This document shows, piece by piece, positions 22,757 to 35,168 of a stretch of 64,000 nt of DNA; position 1 is the stretch's first letter; the number at the start of each line of letters is the position of its first letter. The notes beneath the pieces are model-generated. The model was not told the DNA's origin. It was given only the letters and a program-made list of their open reading frames with translations, and searched no databases. The position numbers and the translations under genes were made by a program. This DNA comes from Verpa conica (Eukaryota; Ascomycota; Pezizomycetes; Pezizales; Morchellaceae): NCBI GenBank assembly GCA_033030425.1, contig JAUFSD010000002.1:1550001-1614000 (forward strand), written 5' to 3'.

Positions 22757-24223
22757 TTAAAGCTCCTCTTGTCGAATCCTCGTTGGTTGTTCGCCTTCAC
22801 TCTCAGTTTCTGTATCGTCTTCTCGTATACCACCGCCAGGTGTAGTAGGTCGTTTATCTTCTTCATCAAGGGATGGTGGTAGAGTTAAAGATATGATATC
22901 AGTGTGTGCTGACCCTAGTCTTTGCCCTCCGAGAGTACCCCAGCCAGCACTACTAGCCGAAGGCGAGAACGGGGGTATTCCAATCTTCCCTCTACCACCA
23001 CCGCTATTTAGCATCCCAGGATTCGAAAAGCCGCCAGAAAATATGCTCCTGACATCGTCATCCTCGTACTCGTCATAATCGCCGCCGTGAGTCAATGCAC
23101 CAGTCAGACTCTGGTATTTCCCCTCATTTCCACCACTCCCTACACTTCCATTTGTCGCACCGATTGTCGAAGCTGTTGAACCAGAACGACTCATCCCTGG
23201 GCCCTGAGGGCTTGGAAGAATACTATGACTTGGTAAGATCGAGAAGATTTCGCCTTCCCCGTTAGACCCACTACCTGGCTCTGGCGCAAATGGGTCTGCA
23301 GAACGAGATATTAGGTCATCTAACCCACCCGATGAATCCCAGCCCTTTTGGGCTATCTTTTCAAAAATCTCAATTTCGGCCCTTACTACAAGAGCAGAAG
23401 AGTCCAGAATCCGGGCTGAGGTTTCTTGAGAAAGAGCCAAAGCTGAACGGTAATGGCCGTACTTGAGATTATCAAGCTCATCTATCTGGCGAGTGAGATC
23501 TACCAGCGCAGTGCGAAAAGCGGATAGGTCTTCGTGTCCATCAGCGGATGCCGTTGAGGTCCACGAGGAAAAATAATCTAGTTGTCTAAACATAGGGGAA
23601 TACCCACTCCTCTTTCTTTGTCTTGCAAGTTTCAGATGATCCTGCTCACGCTTCCGGAGCTCTTTACTTTTCTCGTTTGCTTCTTTCTTGTATTGCTCCT
23701 CGTTCTCGTTTGTCTTTTGCTTGTAACTATCCAATTCGTGCAGTAGAGGTACCTCGAATCCCCTGTATAAGCTCTCGGAGAGAATATGCGTATTACTCGC
23801 AATAAGGTATTGCAAGCCACCAGCATTCATGAGCCCTTCGGCAGTATCACCAGCACCTTTGCCTGATTTGGACAGACGGGGGGATCAGCATGATGGACTT
23901 TCTTGACGTTTACTACGGAGCTGCTCTCTAGATACCATACATTTTGCACAAGATTCCAGAGCAGCACCAAATGAGGAAGCAGCAGTAGCCACAGCGGCCA
24001 TAGCCTTCCGGTAGACTTTTGCTGAATCGAGAAGGCCCTCGTAGGCCGATATGGAAGCAGCAACATCTGATCTTGATAGAAAGTTCTTTGGTAGCAGCGG
24101 AGGAGGTGGTGGAGGTAAATTTAGCGAGGCTGTGGGGAAAGCGGTCGAGGCGAAAGAGTGTGTTGGTGAAGGCGGGATAGGAGGAAGACCGTGCAGACTT
24201 GGGGGAGACGTTTGAGCGGCCAT
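22757..24223 (-). CDS. IVY1: Ivy1-like I-BAR phospholipid-binding protein
   Basis: A membrane-curvature protein of the vacuole that in yeast interacts with the Rab Ypt7, the HOPS subunit Vps33 and TORC1/EGO. Two exons (24223-23941, 23862-22757) give 462 aa. The N-terminus is Pro-rich. A long helical IMD/BAR-like domain follows: SRSDVAASISAYEGLLDSAK, AAASSFGAALESCAK, KGAGDTAEGL (spliced), GGLQYLIASNTHILSES, FEVPLLHELDSYK, and a charged coiled coil ending near GHYRSALALSQE. The C-terminal third is disordered and Ser/Gly/acidic-rich. The donor is placed at GTATGG (23940) because only that join keeps the frame into CKGAGDTAEG. Confidence 0.85.
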
Positions 24224-24842
24224 AGCGTGAGGGGAACTCAGTGTGGGGGGGAGGGAAGACGCGGTTTCCTTATGTATAACAGAGACCTAGGTGATAGTAG
24301 TAGTAACGCGAGCACTCACAAACACGAGGGGGGAAGAAGAACCAGTTGGTAAAAATTGAACCTGGACGGACAAGTCACGACAGAAGCTGTAAAAGCATTG
24401 TTTGGAGGCTCCCCATAGCCTCCTCCGCCTACCGTCGCTGGCGTTGGCTGCCAAGGCCTATAGGCCATGCACGGGCTCCATGTTCTCCAAGGGGGGACCC
24501 GGCACACGCGTTTGTGTGTAACACTGAAGGTCTGCCTGTTATACCCGGCCTAGATCTACTGGTGTGTATGTGTATCTCTGCGGAGTGGAGCACATACACG
24601 AGGGAGTTCCCCAGCGTGTTCCAAGAAACCTTAACTACATGATCCTATCCTCCGGCTTGTCCACGCCTGCCCTCGCACATCGAGCTTATTGCCATTCCAT
24701 CCCCTTGGCTTTCCTTGCTGTTTCCCTTACTCGTGCCTGCCAGTTACTCCCCTTTGCCTCCTCAACAACACCCCACATCTCCACACCCCACGCCCACGCC
24801 CACGCCCACTGCCACCACACCCGCATCCCCGCCCCCGCCGCC
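24224..24842. other. Divergent promoter region IVY1/APT1
   Basis: A 5'-5' gap. The part nearest APT1 is C-rich with a CCCACG tandem at 24787-24811. I see no independent gene. Confidence 0.45.
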
Positions 24843-25904
24843 ATGACCTCTGCTCCCGCTATTGTTGTGCCCGCTGCCACTAAGCACACTGCCACGTAAG
24901 TCGCTTCCCGTTCACTAATATCACCATCACCGTGGGACGCTAACTTGACTTATTCCTGCAGCTTCATCTTTTTGCATGGTCTCGGAGACAGTGGTGCTGG
25001 ATGGTATGCCATCTCATTCACCTGACACCGTTATTTTTCATATACCTTCTCAATGGGGGTCTACATATGGCCTCATCTCTTCCCCTCAATTCTAACACAT
25101 TATCACCCACAGGTCTTCCGTGTCTGAGAACTTCCGCCTCCGCAGAAAGTTTGATGAATGTGCTTTCATCTTCCCCCATGCACCCACCATCCCCATTACC
25201 CTGGTATTTACTCCCAGTTGTGCTGAAAAGAGTCTTTTCATAATTATATCTCGAAGCTAACTTCACCACTCAAAAGAATATGGGGATGCGGATGCCCGGC
25301 TGGTTCGATCTCGTAAGTAGTTTCTCGGGATATTGATTAATATTTTCGAGTGATATCTGATGATGTATTCACATAGCTCTCTCTATCTGATATCTCTGTA
25401 GACGAAGATGAGAATGGGATGTTACAGAGTGCTAGTCAAGTCCACGGGATCATCAAGGAGCAGATTGATAAAGGCATTGCAAGTGAAAGAATTATCCTCG
25501 GTGGTTTCTCCCAAGGCGGCGCAATTGCTCTTTTGGTATTACCCAACACTTAAGCTTACCCTCTATCTAAATATTATTCTAATACGATCTGCTCTTAGGC
25601 CGGTCTTACGTGCGACCACAAACTCGGTGGAATCGTTGCTCTTTCTACCTGGCTTCCTCTGAGCCAAAAAATCAGTGAGATGAGGACCGGAGCCAACAAG
25701 AACACACCTATTTTCCAAGCCCATGGGGGACGCGATAATGTGGTTAAGCTTGTGTGGGGTAAGGCGGCAAAGCAGGCGTTGGAAGAAAAGCTTGGGCTGG
25801 AGGTGGAGTGGCACTGTTATCCACGGCTTACGCATAGCGCGGATCCACAGGAGATTACCGATATGGATAACTGGATGCAGAAGAGGTTGCCTACTCTACC
25901 GTAA
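24843..25904 (+). CDS. APT1: Acyl-protein thioesterase 1
   Basis: An alpha/beta hydrolase that removes palmitate from S-acylated proteins and also acts as a lysophospholipase. Six exons assemble in frame. The oxyanion segment FIFLHGLGDSGAGW spans an intron, followed by [25 protein letters not shown] (spliced with acceptor CTCAAAAG). The nucleophile elbow is GGFSQGGA. The acid region is HGGRDNVV, where families usually have HGxxDxxV, so Asp is kept. The base region is LTHSADPQE with the catalytic His. Size and motif order match the family. The fourth exon must start at AATATGGGG; an upstream AG would break the conserved GMRMPGWFD motif. Confidence 0.92.
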
Positions 25905-26286
25905 GATGTTTTTACAATACTACTTTGTGTGGTCTAGATTATCAAGATGACAGGAGCTCTTATTCTTGGAGTTATCTCATATTCACGCACATACCCGGGT
26001 ACATGATAATCACGAAATTTGTCATGATTGCTAAAACATCAGGCCTACACTATATTATCACTTTAATTGAACCCGTGTTTACCCCAGGTATCGAATAAAC
26101 GTAGTATAACCCAAATATCAATTCGCGCAGTATATAAAACCACAGTATTAACCCCTCCAGCCCGATAACAGTCGCCCATATCATAACTCCATAACGTGAA
26201 ACATTTCTGCCCCACCATAATCCAGTTGCCTTGGTTCTTTCCGCCAGCTAATGGACTGGGGGATACCGTATCGATCGAAAGGAAGT
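25905..26286. other. Convergent intergenic region
   Basis: A 3'-3' gap between APT1 and the small unknown gene. It is AT-rich, with no gene or clear repeat. Confidence 0.4.
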
Positions 26287-26547
26287 CTAATCTTTGTTCA
26301 ACTCGGCCGCCCTAATATGTTGCTCCTCTCGGCTTGGCTTGTTCTCGAAAACCGACTTGTCCTCCGGGATGACGGGACCCGGAGCCGCAGTATGGTGCTC
26401 GGCCATAGCCTTCGCGGAATCGTCCTTAGGCTTCTTATCGAAGACTCCAGCCTTAACTTGTTCCTCGTTGGGGATGACAGGGTTTGTAGTGTTATTGGAA
26501 GAAGCATCTCCCTCCTTCGAGTTGATTCCTGGAACGACGAGAGGCAT
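26287..26547 (-). CDS. Small hydrophilic protein of unknown function
   Basis: An 86-codon single-exon frame starting MPLVVPGINSKEGDAS and ending HIRAAELNKD. It is rich in Lys, Glu, Asp, Asn and Pro, with no hydrophobic segment, so it is likely intrinsically disordered. The in-frame extension to 26673 is Ser/Asp/Thr low-complexity and crosses an A-rich leader, so I prefer the internal Met. Charged short proteins starting MPLVVPG occur in ascomycetes as I recall, but I cannot name a function. It could be a stress-type disordered protein. Confidence 0.5.
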   Translation of the reverse strand: MPLVVPGINSKEGDASSNNTTNPVIPNEEQVKAGVFDKKPKDDSAKAMAEHHTAAPGPVIPEDKSVFENKPSREEQHIRAAELNKD

Positions 26548-27497
26548 AATAACGTTTTCTTTTGCTTTGAAGCTATAAAAAAAGACTAAAAGATGTGGGA
26601 GATTTCTGTTCTTTTCGTTATCTGTGTCGGTATCGTTATCGGTAGTAGATAAGCTGGGAGAAGAGGAGCTCAAGGAGCTTTTATTTCGAGAGATGGGGGG
26701 CGCCTGAGAATAGTCAATGACGAAGCCTACTACGTCATATGACGCAGGTGCGGGGAGGGTGGGAGACTTCTTGGCAGCAAAGCCCCCCTGGCTTTGCGGT
26801 GCTGGTCAGGCGATGTGGGGTCTTGTGTCAACCTCAAATCTAGATTCCATACCCTCCTTCCTAGGCACGGGCTGAAACTGAAACCTGCTCCCGAAGATTT
26901 CTTTGTAGGACAAAGATAGCGTTGAGGCTCTTAGGGATGACAAGTACAGACTACACAGTATCACTAATACTTCAACCCCGCAGTGGGGGTTCTGGGTTAT
27001 CGCTAATATGATGGGTTGTTTTACTACGGAAATCATACCTTTAAAGTTATAATGTTTTCAGTATAAAGTTCATATATTGAAAAATCATATGTTTGTTCCT
27101 GGCTGAGTATGAGAAACCCGCATCGCGTATCATTTCCTACACCAAACAAAAATTTTCCCTCCCTAGGTAGCAGTTGTATTGGGAAGTGTGCGTGGGCGTT
27201 GTAACAGCAGTCACTCATAGCCGCAATTGATAGGTCCCATCACTAAGTAAACCTACCCAAGCCCCGCCAATTGTGTGTAAAGTGCAACAACGTCAAAATT
27301 CATCAGAGCACCCCTCCCCCCCGCGATTTTTCATCTCCAGCGAATTTTGCCTCTAGGTGAGCGTCTACACTTCTTTAGTTACCAGGGCATCTGAGATTTC
27401 AGGTACACAAGTTTTGTGTGTGTGGTGGATATTTTACTAAATTCTTTTTGGTGGACAGCTTTCTTTCACGACTTAGTTCACCTCTCTCTTAACAACA
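26548..27497. other. Divergent intergenic region upstream of EGD1
   Basis: About 950 bases. The 100 bases before 27498 resemble a T/C-rich fungal leader. I see no gene in the rest; the small frames are unsupported. Confidence 0.4.
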
Positions 27498-28435
27498 ATG
27501 GATCCAGCCAAGCTCGCAAAGTTGCAGGCTTCAGTTCGTATTGGTATGTGAAAATCACCTTTACGGAGAATTCTTAGTAGGGTACAAGAGGGGTAAAAAA
27601 AAGAGACGATGGGATGGAGAAAAATCATTTTTTTATTATGGTCCCTGGCGTTATTGGGTTAGCAAATAAATGTGCGCTAACTGATTGAGTTCCTTTATAG
27701 GGTAAATATCTCCGTCTCCTGCCAGCAATTTCAAGCGGTACAATCGGAAATGATTTTTTCGCTCATGATTTTCTTGTTTGTTGCAACGGGCGACTAACAT
27801 TGACCGGGGTGCAGAGGAAAGGGAACTCCACGAAGAAAGGTCAAGAAGGTCCACAAGAGCGCGGGAACCGATGATAAGAAGCTTCAGACCTCCCTCAAGA
27901 AGCTCAACGTCCAGCCTATCCAGGCCATCGAGGAGGTAAACATGTTTAAAGAGGACGGAAACGTTATTCACTTTGCCGCCCCTAAAGGTGAGTGGTTGAT
28001 CTTCAATCTGCATGCACTCTAATAGCCAATCAACCGATGAGATTGTCTACTACTGCATAAGTGGCAATAGTGGCAGTGTTAACAGCGCTTGTAATAGTGC
28101 ACGCGTCCGTCCCAGCGAATACCTTCGCCATCTACGGTCGCGGTGAGGACAAAGAGCTGACCGAACTTGTCCCTGGCATTCTCAACCAGCTGGGTCCCGA
28201 CTCCCTTGCCTCGCTGAGAAAACTCGCCGAGAGCTACCAATCTCTTCAGAAAAAGGAGGGTGAGGATGGTGGGGAGAAGGGTGATTCTGATGACGACGAT
28301 ATCCCGGATCTCGTCCAGGGTATCAATTTTGAGAATAGGCCTGCTGAGGAGAGTAAGTCTGAGGAAAAGGGAGAGGAGAAGGCCGAGGAGAAGGCTGAGG
28401 AGAAGGCTGAAGAGGAGAAGAAGGTAGAAGAGTAA
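27498..28435 (+). CDS. EGD1: Nascent polypeptide-associated complex subunit beta (BTF3-like)
   Basis: The beta subunit of NAC, the ribosome-bound chaperone dimer at the nascent-chain exit tunnel. Three exons (27498-27543, 27817-27987, 28098-28435) give 184 aa. The N-terminus [29 protein letters not shown] contains the ribosome-binding RRKxKK motif. The NAC domain follows ([20 protein letters not shown], then [12 protein letters not shown], then [20 protein letters not shown]). The C-terminal tail has [14 protein letters not shown] repeats. The first intron is 273 nt, much longer than usual here, and its acceptor must be the second AG of GCAGAG to keep the frame. The partner alpha subunit lies 4 kb downstream on the same strand. 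Confidence 0.95.
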
Positions 28436-29759
28436 ACATGTAATACCTTTGCTTCAATTGTTTTCGGGGGAGAGGGCGGCAAGACAGATTGATGTCGCAT
28501 GCGATATGATTTCTTTTTTTTTGTCTGCTACTTACGGGAGAACAAAACATGAATAAAAAAAGACATTAAAAAAAGGGCTAGAAAACGAATGCCTTTTAGC
28601 CGATTCGTATGATATGGAATGAGCAAGATTTCATGGGGTTTATGGGAAAAGTTTTTTTCTTATCGTATACCTATTGTATTATACTCAAATGTTGATTGAG
28701 CTCCTGTTCAGTTCAATTGAGAAGGTAGCTACAGGTACATTTACATAACTGTGAGAGTTACATGAGTAGATGTGGCGTGCATCATGCGCGGGCCAGGTCG
28801 TGGCTCCTATGTAGGTAGGTATGTGGCTTCAGAAACGATTGGCAGTATCATTACATGTACGCCGTCTAGCGCCCTGCCTCAGATGCGAGCGTGACACCCA
28901 GCCGGGCACCAACACTCCTTTACCGGTCACCGATGCGTAGTATAGGAGTGGAATGGTTAATGGAACACTCTAGGGCCACCAAATCATCAGATAGAGGACA
29001 TGACTGGTAATGGTTGAAACCTGGATAGGCAGTCATTTCCCTCTCATCCCTCTCATCCTGTCACCCCTCTCGCCTTCACCCTCCCATCCATCATCCCTCT
29101 CAACAATTTACCCCCGAACATCCGGTCACGTGATGCGGTGAGTAATGGCATATAAGCGGAAGGGATCAGCCCTGTCAAATGAAATTCTATCCCAAAAAGT
29201 CCCATGCTCGTGTGCCCTTGATACATCCTCCTTTATCGTGTTCCAGCCCACCAACATAATACTCAGGAGACATCCATCCATCCACTCCCCCCTTCAAGTT
29301 CTCCAACACCGACCTCTCCCCCCTCAAAATAAATAGCAGCACCGTACGTGTCCTCCGGAAAATCTTTCTCCGCTTTGCTTACCTGAGCGGCGAATTAGCC
29401 TGCGCACAACCCCACTGCTTCAAGGTTCAGGGAGCATTGCAACTGCGGACGCACGAGCGAATCCGGGGACTCAGGTCGTCACTCTCTGTTAGCACCCCAT
29501 CAGCAAAACAACCTTTGTCTTTAACATCGTCGAGATGGACCTCCTGTAATCAGTTGATTTCCTTCGGGAAAACTCGCTGGTACTGATCGCTCGCTACACC
29601 TTGTCTCCCCCGTACCTGCATTAAAGAATCTTGATCCATCGCGTGCTCTTTTGTTTTTTATCACCTACTCCCCCTCTCCACTCTTCATCCTCCCTTTCCA
29701 CACTTTAGCAAGAGCTAGGAAAGACGTGGACTATTACCAGCAACAAACGCTTGGTTACG
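28436..29759. other. Intergenic and probable long leader of the TBC gene
   Basis: About 1.3 kb. The distal half (29040-29760) is pyrimidine-rich, like a promoter or leader. I see no supported gene. Confidence 0.4.
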
Positions 29760-31423
29760 ATGACTGTGATGTCTAGCTCAGGGGAGGGTTTAGATGTTTT
29801 GGGCTCGAGCTCGTACAAAAACCCAGATTCTAGGAGCGGATCGATTAATACAACAACTAAACTTCAAAGTATCCGACATATTGAACCTATCACCTACGAA
29901 CTGAAACCCAAGTTCGTCTCCAAAAGCCGGGAGTCTTCCGGAGTCTCTGATTTAGTTCCTGAAGATGATAGGAACGCAACTGATGATCACACCCAGCCCT
30001 CCCAACTGGGAATCCCTGATGGAAATGTTCGAGGACGGGATAGAGTAGTCCGTCAAGGGGGAAGAACTAGCAGCAGCGGTAGTGACAACAGTTCAAAAAA
30101 CCGTGAAGCAAAAGTAAAGGCAGTAAAGGCTGCACAGGAAGCAGAGGAAAGGGGCAAGGAGATATTGGCCCAGTACAGGAATGACGGAGATCTTCGAGAG
30201 TTGACCAGACTTGCACGCGATAAGGGTATCCCCCCAAACTTGCGTAGGGTATGTACTAAGAAAGCTCCCTGAAATATTGAACAGCTGGCTGACACCTGTC
30301 TCAGGAGATTTGGCCGATCCTACTCGATAACCATCCCTCTGTCCTCAATAAGCATATAGCAAAGGAGTTCATTGAAGGAGCTGAGAATAACGAAGATCCT
30401 CGAGAGATTCCTTTCAAGCGTATTCGACGTGAACTCGAACGCTACCACCGTAAACTAAAGAAAGTTCCGGCAACGCGTAATGGAAGCCCATCGTCAAACC
30501 CATCCCCAGTGGGCTGTGCACTTCCGGATGGGGAGTTTAGGGAACCAGAACCAGCTATCCTTGACCAAGCTGCCCTTGACACTGCCGTGGAAGATGCAGT
30601 TGTGGCATTTCTCGAGAACCATGATCATGTCAACTATGCGCCTGGAATGGTTTATGTCTGCCTTACTCTTGCAGACTGGTTGTTCATGGCTCCCAGTGTT
30701 GCTGTCAAGAAAGGTATCGACTGCCGTCATGATGTAGATATTCTTTCCTCTTGCTTCGAGAAGATGATGTATGTCATCTTATGGTCTCCTACAGTATGCT
30801 CGACCCCTGTCGAGCCTTCGGACTCTGTAATCAATCAGCGAATATCACATTTCCTCACAATATTTCGACAATTGCTACCCGAGGTAGCCAGATACTTTGA
30901 TGAGGAAGAGGTGGCTAGTTTTGGTGAACAGTGGGTTTTCACATGGATTCAGTGGTGGTGTGCTGGAGAACTTAGGAAAGATGAGAAAGGACGTTTATGG
31001 GATTGGTATCTTGGGTTTGAGCAGCCAGTGTATAGGAGAGATTCTCAGCAGTTGAGGGTCAAGGCTGTTCGTGGAGATTGTGCAGATTCGAGAGGATTTC
31101 ATCTAGACGAGATCTATTATCCGTCGGATTGGCATATCCTAGTATGCGTTGCACTTCTCAAGAGTCGTAAGGATCACTTGGAGGAGCTTGAACAGTCGGA
31201 GATTCGCACGCTGCTTAGAGAATTGCCCAAGGTTGATATGGGTTTAATCATTGAGGTTTGTTTTTCTTCGGGAAATACTGTTACTTTTTAGGCTCGGCGC
31301 TTTTTCTAACTAGTGGTTACTTAATAGGAGGCGAAGTCTCTCCGTGAAGAGCTCCAGGAAATTTTGCAACGCGAAGAGGAGGATTATGCAAATCGATCGA
31401 CCGGTAATGCTGGCGATGATTGA
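29760..31423 (+). CDS. OCA5: OCA5-like TBC-domain protein
   Basis: A Rab-GAP-like TBC protein resembling yeast Oca5. Three exons (29760-30248, 30305-31255, 31328-31423) give 511 aa. The first ~110 residues are disordered. The TBC domain starts at GIPPNLRREIWPILLDN (across the intron) and includes IRRELERYHRKL, NYAPGMVYVCLTLADWLFMA, FGEQWVFTWIQWW and LWDWYLGF. The arginine-finger motif, usually IxxDxxR, reads IRRELER. The glutamine-finger motif, usually YxQG, reads YAPG, so the catalytic Gln is absent. The protein may bind Rabs without classical dual-finger catalysis. The open frame begins upstream at a TTG; the first ATG is 29760. It sits between the two NAC genes. Confidence 0.85.
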
Positions 31424-32321
31424 CCACAACGTCGTTGACTCGACACTATAGTTGTGGATATAGAACAAATGTTTGCGATCCTAATTTATACAAGGATAGG
31501 CAATCACAAAAAAAAAGAGAAAAAAAAGAAAACATGGTGTAAGTGAAAATGCTTTAGAAGCAAAAGAACGGGATGGCGCACGCTGGGGTCTTTGCATGAA
31601 ATCCATGTTTTTGTAATTGTTCTTCTGGTGGTATCCACCTTGTGGATTGCTTTAGTTGATCGCTTGTTGAACATATTCTTTGCTCTGCATGTACTGTACT
31701 CTGCTGTTTAAACTAAATATGGGAGGCAGAATTGTTTGCTTGCAGTTAGCTGCCGTACCTTTTTAGAACCAGATAGTGTCAGTGCTGAGTGATTGCTTTG
31801 GATCTGAAGCCGTAGCAAATAACACCTTGCGAGAGGAATTCGTTTCCTATTGGGGTCTGGAAGATCTTTCCTGGCACATCGTAGGTTCTCTGGGTACATC
31901 GCGGGTTCTCTGCGCTTACGATGAGAGGTAGTGCGAGGTTCCTATCGTAGTCTACATGCCTAGCAAATTTCAAACTGGACTGGAAAGTTCCCACAACCAT
32001 AGCAGTCACGTTGCGCCCAATTTCAATCCCACTTTCAACACCAACAGAAGTACATCACCAGAATACCCCACCTTACCAATTGAAAAATTTACTGTTTTTA
32101 TCCCTTCATCACCAGATTTTAAGGTATGTTTTAGTTTCAGTGCCCCTGAAATACCTCTTTATCTCCTTTCCTACGAGAAAAAATGAAGGAGAATAGGACT
32201 TTGGCGGGGATGGTGGAGTAGTAAAATATACATATACCCCCCCCCACAGAAGAGGGGGGAACAAACCTAACAGCCTTAAACAACCTTACATTACGCTGAT
32301 AATAAAATCTATTCCATAGCC
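31424..32321. other. Intergenic between TBC gene and EGD2
   Basis: About 900 bases containing the 3' flank of the TBC gene (A-rich tract near 31507) and the EGD2 promoter, with a C9 tract near 32238. No gene is supported. Confidence 0.4.
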
Positions 32322-33329
<1,008 letters not shown>

Positions 33330-34343
33330 AAATTTTTTTGACTCTCTTATGTCCTAAAATATCTTGATGAGAAAAATGGAAATGCAATAAAAAAAACCGT
33401 ATCTTGACGTTTTCCAACATAGCGGGGTCTAATTTAGATGTTCTAGCATCCTCATACCTCATGTTCTAGTGAGGATTTGAATGAGAAGGAAAAAAGCACG
33501 GATGTCAAATTACAACCCCTGCACTTTACTTGCTGTTGGTTGTGCCGAAGATGTGCTGAAATTAAATCTCGATGCGATTGCTTGGTGACAGGGATCATTC
33601 CTGGAACTGGAATTTTGCAGGCTTCTTTTTTGGCAGTCAATATGCGTACTCTTCGAGAAGCATGTCGCTCACATAATCCTGAAGTCACTCTGGGGGACTT
33701 TTTAAACCCATAAATATTTGGCTTCTAGCTTTATTTTACCTATAGACTGAAATCATCTAGAGTGGGGAAGTATCAGGGCCGAAATCTCAAATATATCTTT
33801 TATACAGTACCAAAAAGAGGGGTGGGGTCAGTACACTGCTCCCGGCAATACCCTAGTGATATCGGAGGAATACGGTATTGGTACAGTAATCTACCTCAAA
33901 TACTGATTTAATTCGGTATTTGCGACTAAATTCCGTAGTGCCATGGTAGTAAATTAACCCCATTTTTTATACTATAGTATTGTTATATAAAATTGTAAAT
34001 ACCAATAACTTCACTATTCGTTTTTGTTACCCTTGAGATTAATGATAGGAGGGTAGCTTTGTTCACATTAAGCCTAATGTACTTAGGTAAAAACCATCTT
34101 TCTACCCACTTTTGAGTAGAGTGTATTCGGCAGTACTGGATGATAGTAGACCTCTGTTATAAGAATACCTGCCGCTATAAGGTATTATATCTTGGAGATA
34201 GAATATCTAATATATTCATAGGAGTCTACTTTAGTATTATTGTAGAGAGTAATGAATGGTAGGTTGATGAGGAGTAATAAATAATGGAGTGTAAAATATA
34301 GAGGACGGGTAACCAGTCGTAGACTACTTATTACTATGGTGGT

Positions 34344-35168
34344 TATCCCATGGTTTGTAACCGGCTCGCACCACCTGTGGTGCGAATTTTTAGGCCAATG
34401 TAAATTTACTTTAAAAATATAAGGAAATTCTTAAAATAACAAAAAGACCCATAGAATTTAGTTATAGACTTTATTTATAATATATATTAGGTATTCATGG
34501 ATCATTCATTATTTATAGTTAAGGGAATTGAGGATATTTACGTTCCCAGATATTCACCATGTGTATATTTAGTCATAGCACACTAAAAAGCTCTTTTTGT
34601 GTAGTTTTTTTGATACAGCAATATCAGGAGCTAGGGAAAAAATCTAAGCTTCTAGGAGTATCTTATTATGAGTATTAAGCTTCTCTGTGTAAAAGCTCAG
34701 TACCCCAATCTGAACTATCATAGATTTATTTTAATCTTTGTTATAGAGTTTGTTAATAGACTAAGAATTATAATGCTTAGTTTAGTGGCCTCTTTAAAGG
34801 GCGCCAACAATTGGAAAGAATAGGGCACTAGATGGAGATTAAAATAAGCCCTTATGAGGCATAATTGAATAAAATTTGAGGTAGTGGTTGTCTTTCTTGT
34901 AGATGGGTTGTTTATGGTAGATTGCTATTTTTAACCTAACTTCATGGGTAGATATTATAACTGAAAAAAATCGGAAAAAATCAGGAAAAAAATCAGGAAA
35001 AAAATCAGGAAAAAAATCAGGAGGTACCCATATGGACAAAGAATATACTACTATGGAGGTAGGGGGGGTAGAGGGGGGTCCCTGTTGGGTGGCTGGTTGT
35101 GGTACTAATTTTGCTCGAATTTTGCACCACTCATGGTGCGAAATCGCGTTGTTACAGACCATGGGATA
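34344..35168. mobile_element. Non-autonomous TA-flanked inverted-repeat element
   Basis: Bases 34346 onward (TCCCATGGTTTGTAAC, then a CGCACCAC...GTGGTGCG palindrome) are mirrored at 35166 and back (TCCCATGGTCTGTAAC on the complementary strand, then a similar CGCACCAT...TGGTGC palindrome). The outer 16 bases differ by a single C/T transition. TA dinucleotides flank both ends (34344-34345 and 35167-35168). The element is about 820 bases, AT-rich inside and has no transposase. Superfamily placement (Tc1/mariner or pogo-like) rests only on the TA flanks. Confidence 0.65.
34962..35022. repeat. 12-base tandem array
   Basis: Four to five units of the type GGAAAAAAATCA in direct repetition lie inside the 34.3-35.2 kb element. 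Read on the minus strand it produces an artefactual Phe-Pro-Asp repeat frame. Confidence 0.85.
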
